DNA of 64,000 bases from Streptomyces endophytica (GTDB lineage: Bacteria > Actinomycetota > Actinomycetes > Streptomycetales > Streptomycetaceae): assembly GCF_026153355.1 (NCBI RefSeq), contig NZ_CP110636.1, positions 1,860,001 through 1,924,000 on the forward strand, read 5' to 3'. Within the stretch, counting starts at the first letter, position 1, and every line of letters begins with the position of its first letter. The notes under the pieces were generated by a model. The model ran no database searches, had not been told where the DNA came from, and saw only the letters and a program-made list of their open reading frames with translations. Shown one piece after another: positions 59,935 through 64,000 of this stretch. Both the position numbers and the translations under genes were made by a program.

Positions 59935-61155
59935 TCAGAGGTGCGCCGCTGCCATGGGCTCGTCGGCGACCGTGGTGGAGCCGCCCGCGGCCACCACCTG
60001 GCCACGGCCCGTCTGACGCCGCTCCAGGGCGGAGGCGAATATCGCCACACCGAGCGCGGCGGCGGTCATCAGCGCACCGACCCAGTTGGGTGCGGTGTAG
60101 CCGAGGCCGGCCGAGATGACCAGCCCGCCGAGCCAAGCGGCCAGCGCATTGCCGAAGTTGAAGGCCGCGATGTTGCCGGCCGAGGCGAGCGTGGGCGCGG
60201 CGGCCGCCTGGTCCATGACCCGCTTCTGCAGCGGCGGCACGGTCGCGAAGCCGAAGATGCCGATCAGTGCGATGGTGATCGTCGCGGCGATCTTGTTGTG
60301 CGCGGTGAAGTTGAACGCGGCCAGCGAGAGCGCCAGGCCGGTCATCGACACGTACAGCATCGGCATCATGGCGCGGTCGGTGAAACGGCCGGAGACCAGG
60401 TTTCCCCCGACCATGCCGAGGCCGAAGATCGCCGTCAGCCAGATGACGGAGGACGGGGCGAAGCCGGTGACCTCGGTCATCATCGAGGCGAGGTAGGTGA
60501 CCGCGGCGAAGACACCGCCGAAGCCGAGGACCGTCATCAGCATCGCCAGACCGACCTGCGGGTTGCGGAAGACCGCGAGCTCGCTACCGAGGCGCGAGGC
60601 GGCCTTCGCCTGCTGCGCCGGGATCAGCTTGATGATGCCCAGCAGGCCGATCACGCCGAGCGCGGTGATGGCGTAGAAGGTGGTCCGCCAGCCGAACTGC
60701 TGGCTGAGCATCGTGCCGGCCGGCACGCCCACGACGTTGGCGACGGTCAGGCCGCTGAACATGAGCGAGATGGCGGCGGCGCGCTTCTGGGGGGCGACGA
60801 GGTCGGCGGCAACGATGGCGCCGATGCCGAAGAACGCGCCGTGCGTGAACGCGGAGACGATCCGGCCGGCGAGCATGATCCAGAAGCTGGGTGCGAGCGC
60901 CGTGAGCAGGTTGCCCACGATGAACAGGCCCATCAGCACCATCAGCATCTGCTTGCGCGTGAAGCGCGTGCCGAGCGCCGTCATCAGCGGGGCGCCGATG
61001 ACCACGCCGAGGGCGTAGAGGGTGGTCGCGTATCCGGCGAGGGGGATGGAGACATCGAAGCCGGCCGCCATGTCGGGCAGCAGGCCCATGACCGCGAACT
61101 CGGTCGTTCCGATCCCGAAAGCACCGATGGCAAGAGCCAGGAGTGCGAGAGGCAT
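59935..61155 (-). CDS. MFS transporter, AraJ/YdhP type (DHA1)
   Basis: A 406-residue, 12-helix exporter beginning MPLALLALAIGAFGIGTTEF, with GMVGG and GRIVSAFTHGAFFGIGA. It belongs to the drug/arabinose-efflux branch (AraJ, YdhP). The ATG at 61155 follows GAAGGGA; a longer frame upstream overlaps the MarR promoter and is rejected. The divergent MarR gene probably represses it and is relieved by the exported compound. Confidence 0.88.
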   Translation of the reverse strand: MPLALLALAIGAFGIGTTEFAVMGLLPDMAAGFDVSIPLAGYATTLYALGVVIGAPLMTALGTRFTRKQMLMVLMGLFIVGNLLTALAPSFWIMLAGRIVSAFTHGAFFGIGAIVAADLVAPQKRAAAISLMFSGLTVANVVGVPAGTMLSQQFGWRTTFYAITALGVIGLLGIIKLIPAQQAKAASRLGSELAVFRNPQVGLAMLMTVLGFGGVFAAVTYLASMMTEVTGFAPSSVIWLTAIFGLGMVGGNLVSGRFTDRAMMPMLYVSMTGLALSLAAFNFTAHNKIAATITIALIGIFGFATVPPLQKRVMDQAAAAPTLASAGNIAAFNFGNALAAWLGGLVISAGLGYTAPNWVGALMTAAALGVAIFASALERRQTGRGQVVAAGGSTTVADEPMAAAHL

Positions 61156-61203
61156 GACGGATCCCTTCGAATGATTGCGTCCGTCCCTTACGAGCGTCCA
61201 CAA

Positions 61204-61229
61204 TAATTGCAGACGCGGGTTAATTGCAA
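61204..61229. promoter_or_regulatory. candidate MarR operator between MFS and MarR genes
   Basis: TAATTGCA occurs twice in direct orientation 17 bp apart (61204 and 61221) and TTGCA/TGCAA form an inverted pair at 61207-61229. It is an AT-rich patch in a GC-rich divergent promoter region, where MarR proteins bind. Confidence 0.6.
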
Positions 61230-61288
61230 GCGCTGGATATTTCGATGGTGTCCTATCCTGGGTCGTGCGCCCCATGAGGAGGTCTTCG

Positions 61289-61876
61289 ATGACGCAGCAG
61301 ACGCGCGAGAAGCAGAAAGCTCGGCCGCAGACGGAGGCCGCGAGAGCAGGCGCCCCGCAGGTGGAGGCCACGGGATCGGAGGTCCCGGTGACCGCGGTGG
61401 CCCCGGAGACCGGGCCCGGCTGCCCGCCGGCGGCCACCCCCGCCCTGGCTCAGGGCTGGTGCGCGCTCTCGGCTCTGCACAGCCGCATCGAGTCGCACAT
61501 CGAGCGCGCTCTGCAGGCGCAGCACGACCTCAGCGTCCGCGAGTTCTCGGTTCTCAACGTGCTCAGCGAGCAGCACGACGGGCCGGGCGGTCATCTGCGG
61601 ATGAACCAGGTCGCGGACTCGGTCGTACTCAGCCAGAGCGCCACCACCCGCCTCGTGACCCGCCTGGAGGACCGCGGTCTGCTGTCCCGCTACCTGTGCC
61701 CCGACGACCGACGTGGCATTTATACGAATGTCACGGCTGACGGGCTGGCCCTCCTGGTGGAGGCCCGGCCGACGCATGACGGGGCCCTCTGCGAGGCCCT
61801 GCAGGAGGCCGCACAGCGGCCCGAGCTGGCGCCGCTGGTCACGGCGGTTCAGACCCTCGCCCCGTCACAGGACTGA
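61289..61876 (+). CDS. MarR family transcriptional regulator
   Basis: The 195-residue protein has an N-terminal low-complexity tail of about 60 residues and then a MarR winged helix (LSVREFSVLNVLSEQHD, MNQVADSVVLSQSATTRLV, LEDRGLLSRYLCPDDRRGIY). ATG 61289 has AGGAGG 8 nt upstream. It is divergent from the MFS exporter and probably controls both through the TAATTGCA repeats. Confidence 0.9.
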   Translation: MTQQTREKQKARPQTEAARAGAPQVEATGSEVPVTAVAPETGPGCPPAATPALAQGWCALSALHSRIESHIERALQAQHDLSVREFSVLNVLSEQHDGPGGHLRMNQVADSVVLSQSATTRLVTRLEDRGLLSRYLCPDDRRGIYTNVTADGLALLVEARPTHDGALCEALQEAAQRPELAPLVTAVQTLAPSQD

Positions 61877-61926
61877 CCAGCGGCCAGGTCGGCGCGGCGG
61901 AGATGCCGAGGCATAGGGTCGCGCCC

Positions 61927-62379
61927 ATGAGCGACATCGAGATACGCCGCGCCACCGAGGCCGACCTGCCCGCCATCGTCGCGATGCTTGCCGACGACCC
62001 GTTGGGCGCCACCCGGGAATCGCCGGACGACCTGGCTCCGTACGTCGCCGCCTACACGGCACTGGCCGCCGACCCGAACCAGCACCTGATCGTCGCGGCG
62101 CGCGAAGGACGGACGATCGGAACGCTCCAGCTCACGGTCATCCCCGGGCTGTCCCGGCGCGGCGCCACCCGGTCGATCGTCGAGGGCGTACGCGTCCACC
62201 GCGAGGGACGCGGCAGCGGCCTCGGCACCCAGCTCATCGAGTGGGCCATCGCCGAATCACGCGCGCTGGGCTGCGGGATGGTGCAACTGACCTCTGACGC
62301 CACCCGCGTCGATGCCCACCGCTTCTACGAGCGCCTCGGCTTCGAGGCCTCCCACCTGGGATTCAAGCTGATGCTCTGA
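61927..62379 (+). CDS. GNAT family N-acetyltransferase
   Basis: A 150-residue acetyltransferase with the acetyl-CoA loop REGRGSGLGTQL, an LTSDATRVDAHRFYERLGF C-terminus typical of the GCN5 fold, and IEIRRATEADLPAI at the start. Substrate unknown. TAGGGT at 61914-61919 lies 7 nt before the ATG and no ribosome site is present, so it is probably leaderless. Convergent with the TetR gene. Confidence 0.9.
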   Translation: MSDIEIRRATEADLPAIVAMLADDPLGATRESPDDLAPYVAAYTALAADPNQHLIVAAREGRTIGTLQLTVIPGLSRRGATRSIVEGVRVHREGRGSGLGTQLIEWAIAESRALGCGMVQLTSDATRVDAHRFYERLGFEASHLGFKLML

Positions 62380-62392
62380 ACGGGGGACGGGG

Positions 62393-63151
62393 TCACATCC
62401 GCCGGGTGCGGCCCCTTGCCCGGTGTGCCCGCTGCCGGCAGGCCCCGCCGCAGTAGCGCGCGGGTCGGCCGGTGCGCGCGGGTTCGATCACCGTCCCGCA
62501 CTCCACACAGCACGTTTCGTTACGCTTTCCGGGCGAACCAGGCAGTTTCGTTACGGTGTCATGGGTGCGCAGCGCATCACACATCAGCGCCGTCATCCGG
62601 CCCGGCGCCCCGCCGTCCGTGTCCGATCCGGACCGGGCCTGCTCCATGGAGAGACAGCCCACCAGCAGCGCCTTGAGGTCGGCGATCCCGACGTCCAGCC
62701 GTACCTTGCCGGCGAGTTGGGCTCTGGTGAGCAAGGATTCCAGCGCCTCGTCGAAGTCCCGCCCGGCCTCCGGTGACGGCGCGAAGCGTCCCGTGCCGGC
62801 CGCCTCCAGCGCGTCACACAGCGCCTTGTTCCGTGACGCGAGGCGCACCACCGAGGACAGGTAGCGGAAGAAGACCTCGCCGGGGTCGTCGACATCCACC
62901 AAGTCCCTTGCGGTGTCCGTGAAGAGCTCGATCCGCTCGACTACGGCTGCCCTGAACAGGGCTTCCTTGGAAGGGAAATGGCGGTAGACGGTGCCCGCGC
63001 CGACCCCTGCCCGGCGGGCGATCTCGCCGAGCGGCACCCCCAACCCCTGTTCCTCGAAGGCCGATCGGGCCGCCTGGAGCACGAGCGCCCTGTTGCGCCG
63101 TGCATCAGAGCGCGCGGGCGCATGACCGCGCCGGGCACCACCCTCCGCCAT
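62393..63151 (-). CDS. TetR family regulator with C-terminal cysteine motif
   Basis: A 252-residue TetR protein. The helix-turn-helix (VPLGEIARRAGVGAGTVYRH) is at about 40-60 and the ligand domain runs to about 200. The last 40 residues carry CCVECG and ARYCGGACRQRAHRARG, a four-cysteine CxxC/CxxxC motif that could hold zinc; such a tail is not part of normal TetR proteins but occurs as an end module in some actinobacterial proteins. GGGAGG precedes the ATG. Confidence 0.85.
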   Translation of the reverse strand: MAEGGARRGHAPARSDARRNRALVLQAARSAFEEQGLGVPLGEIARRAGVGAGTVYRHFPSKEALFRAAVVERIELFTDTARDLVDVDDPGEVFFRYLSSVVRLASRNKALCDALEAAGTGRFAPSPEAGRDFDEALESLLTRAQLAGKVRLDVGIADLKALLVGCLSMEQARSGSDTDGGAPGRMTALMCDALRTHDTVTKLPGSPGKRNETCCVECGTVIEPARTGRPARYCGGACRQRAHRARGRTRRM

Positions 63152-63289
63152 CGCCGGACCTCCCGCAGACCATGCCCCATCGGTTCGCGCGCCCCCGCAC
63201 TACCAAGCGGGTCGCTCGTTCCGATTCTATGAGAGCGTTTGGACATGATCGTTAAGGGACTCACGGCGAGCTGCCGGGGAGGGGGCGCG

Positions 63290-63353
63290 GTCGAGCACAC
63301 AAGCCGGGCTGTCGAGCACACAAGCCGGGGCTGTCGAGCACACGAGCCGGGCC
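63290..63353. repeat. three tandem 21-22-bp units
   Basis: GTCGAGCACACAAGCCGGGCT-like units start at 63290, 63311 and 63333 with one indel and one substitution. Confidence 0.9.
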
Positions 63354-63596
63354 GGAGCATGAGTCAGAGCCACCGGACGTTGCCGGGGGAACCTTCAGCG
63401 CGTCGGGGATCTTCAGCATTCAGCCTGCCGCCAGCGCATCTGACGCGCCACCGGAGTACACCCGGTCGGGTCGGTCTCCCCGTCCGCACACAGAAGGGCG
63501 CAGACCCCAACTGCCCTCCTGCGAAGGGAACTTGGCAAACAAAAATGGGCCCTTGAGGAGCACTTCGGCGACCTCGGGGCCCGAGCGAGTGAGCTG

Positions 63597-63610
63597 GTTT
63601 CACGTGAAAC
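63597..63610. other. parS: parS site 6
   Basis: Exact GTTTCACGTGAAAC, 45 bp from site 7. Confidence 0.95.
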
Positions 63611-63627
63611 GGCGGTGCATGGCGCAT

Positions 63628-63669
63628 CCGCCTGGGGTCGTGTTTCACGTGAAACACGACCCCAGGCGG
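63628..63669. other. parS: parS site 7 at the centre of a 42-bp perfect palindrome
   Basis: The exact parS core (63642-63655) is flanked by 14 further perfectly symmetric bases on each side. The palindrome starts 6 bp beyond the stop codon of the leftward aminotransferase gene, so its transcript could fold into a long hairpin and end there. Confidence 0.93.
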
Positions 63670-63675
63670 CACCCC

Positions 63676-64000
63676 TCAGCCGGTGAACACCCCGTCCCAT
63701 GCCTCGCCCGCCGCAACGGCCGCGCCCTCGGCATCCACCGAGACGCCCAGCGCACGGAGCCCGCCGGCCAGCGCCACCAGCGAGGCCCTGACCACGGCAA
63801 GGTCGGCGGCACGGCCGTAGTGGTTCACCCGGATCATCTCCTTGGCCAGCGTTCCCGCCGCGGCCTGCACGGGTACCGCTCCGTCCACCGCGAGTGCGGC
63901 GGCCACGATCTCCCGTGCGTCGACTCCCACAGGCGCGCGCAGGGTTGTCGCCGCCGGCGCCGCGTCCTCGTCACGCACGACGTACGGAGTCAGCTCCCCC
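63676..64000 (-). CDS. class V aminotransferase C-terminal part (alanine-glyoxylate type), partial
   Basis: Only the last 107 residues lie in the window; the gene continues past its right edge. The small-domain signatures TTLRAPVGVDAREIV, GTLAKEMIRVNHYGRAADLA and a final GEAWDG are typical of alanine-glyoxylate/serine-pyruvate aminotransferases that use PLP. The active-site lysine lies outside the window, so the exact reaction remains open. Confidence 0.72.
   Translation of the reverse strand, partial: GELTPYVVRDEDAAPAATTLRAPVGVDAREIVAAALAVDGAVPVQAAAGTLAKEMIRVNHYGRAADLAVVRASLVALAGGLRALGVSVDAEGAAVAAGEAWDGVFTG

Larger units (their letters stand above)
63152..63675. other. gap with repeats and two parS sites
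   Basis: No credible gene. It contains the TetR promoter, a 21-22-bp tandem array, and parS sites 6 and 7; site 7 is the centre of a 42-bp palindrome next to the aminotransferase stop. Confidence 0.7.

Noticed and set aside
63239..63556. 105-residue open frame between TetR and the aminotransferase.
   Set aside because: It translates tandem repeats, has no ribosome site and no recognisable domain.

Overview
The window is very GC-rich and strongly GC3-biased. Its gene content (ssgA/ssgR sporulation pair, PspAB, SAV_915 and DUF5326 families, leaderless genes, AGGAGG ribosome sites) indicates a Streptomyces or close relative. Seven parS-type ParB sites (GTTTCACGTGAAAC or one mismatch) lie between 26.1 and 63.7 kb, so this is chromosome-core DNA near oriC, not an arm or an integrated element. 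From memory, the right half (hisC, cydAB, cydCD, thiC, ssgA, ssgR and neighbours) follows the S. coelicolor core order.

Layout. 0-11 kb: frameshifted rhomboid-like gene overlapping a double-domain Lrp/AsnC regulator; DHA2 efflux pump; small membrane protein ending in a 29-bp repeat; LysR and MerR regulators ending tail to tail; SAV_915 gene; LysA-like decarboxylase; GntR plus CynX-type transporter. 11-16 kb: short MltG-type transglycosylase and a leftward four-gene operon of two ABC exporters. 16-21 kb: rightward operon of M24 peptidase, epoxide-hydrolase/SDR fusion, PF10118 hydrolase and MerR. 21-24 kb: carotenoid oxygenase and membrane protein divergent from PadR across a two-palindrome control region. 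24-30 kb: kptA, pspAB, htpX, F420-type oxidoreductase, Cof phosphatase, DevS-like kinase. 30-36 kb: cydA-cydB-cydCD behind a Rex operator. 36-46 kb: cyclophilin-like protein, hisC, LacI regulator, metallophosphoesterase, membrane protein, thiC with a TPP riboswitch, YibE/F protein. 46-49 kb: repeat-filled flanks around ssgA-ssgR. 49-64 kb: cupin, holin-like protein, tyrosine phosphatase, trans-sulfuration enzyme, LysR, NUDIX, flavin-binding protein, globin-reductase, HAD phosphatase, membrane protein, HbpS-like protein, MFS/MarR pair, GNAT, TetR with a cysteine tail, and a truncated class V aminotransferase.

Many conserved genes are interrupted, and each break can be repaired by restoring one G or C, usually in a G/C run. 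All are losses. This looks like a homopolymer error in the assembly rather than real gene decay, so entries typed pseudogene are probably intact in the organism.

The most interesting signals are regulatory and architectural: parS sites built into a 42-bp perfect palindrome at a gene end, into the thiC riboswitch and into the cydCD start; a palindrome that can supply the -35 box of two divergent promoters; a recurrent TANNNT box 6-7 nt before leaderless start codons; and short tandem repeats that repeatedly span or abut stop codons.
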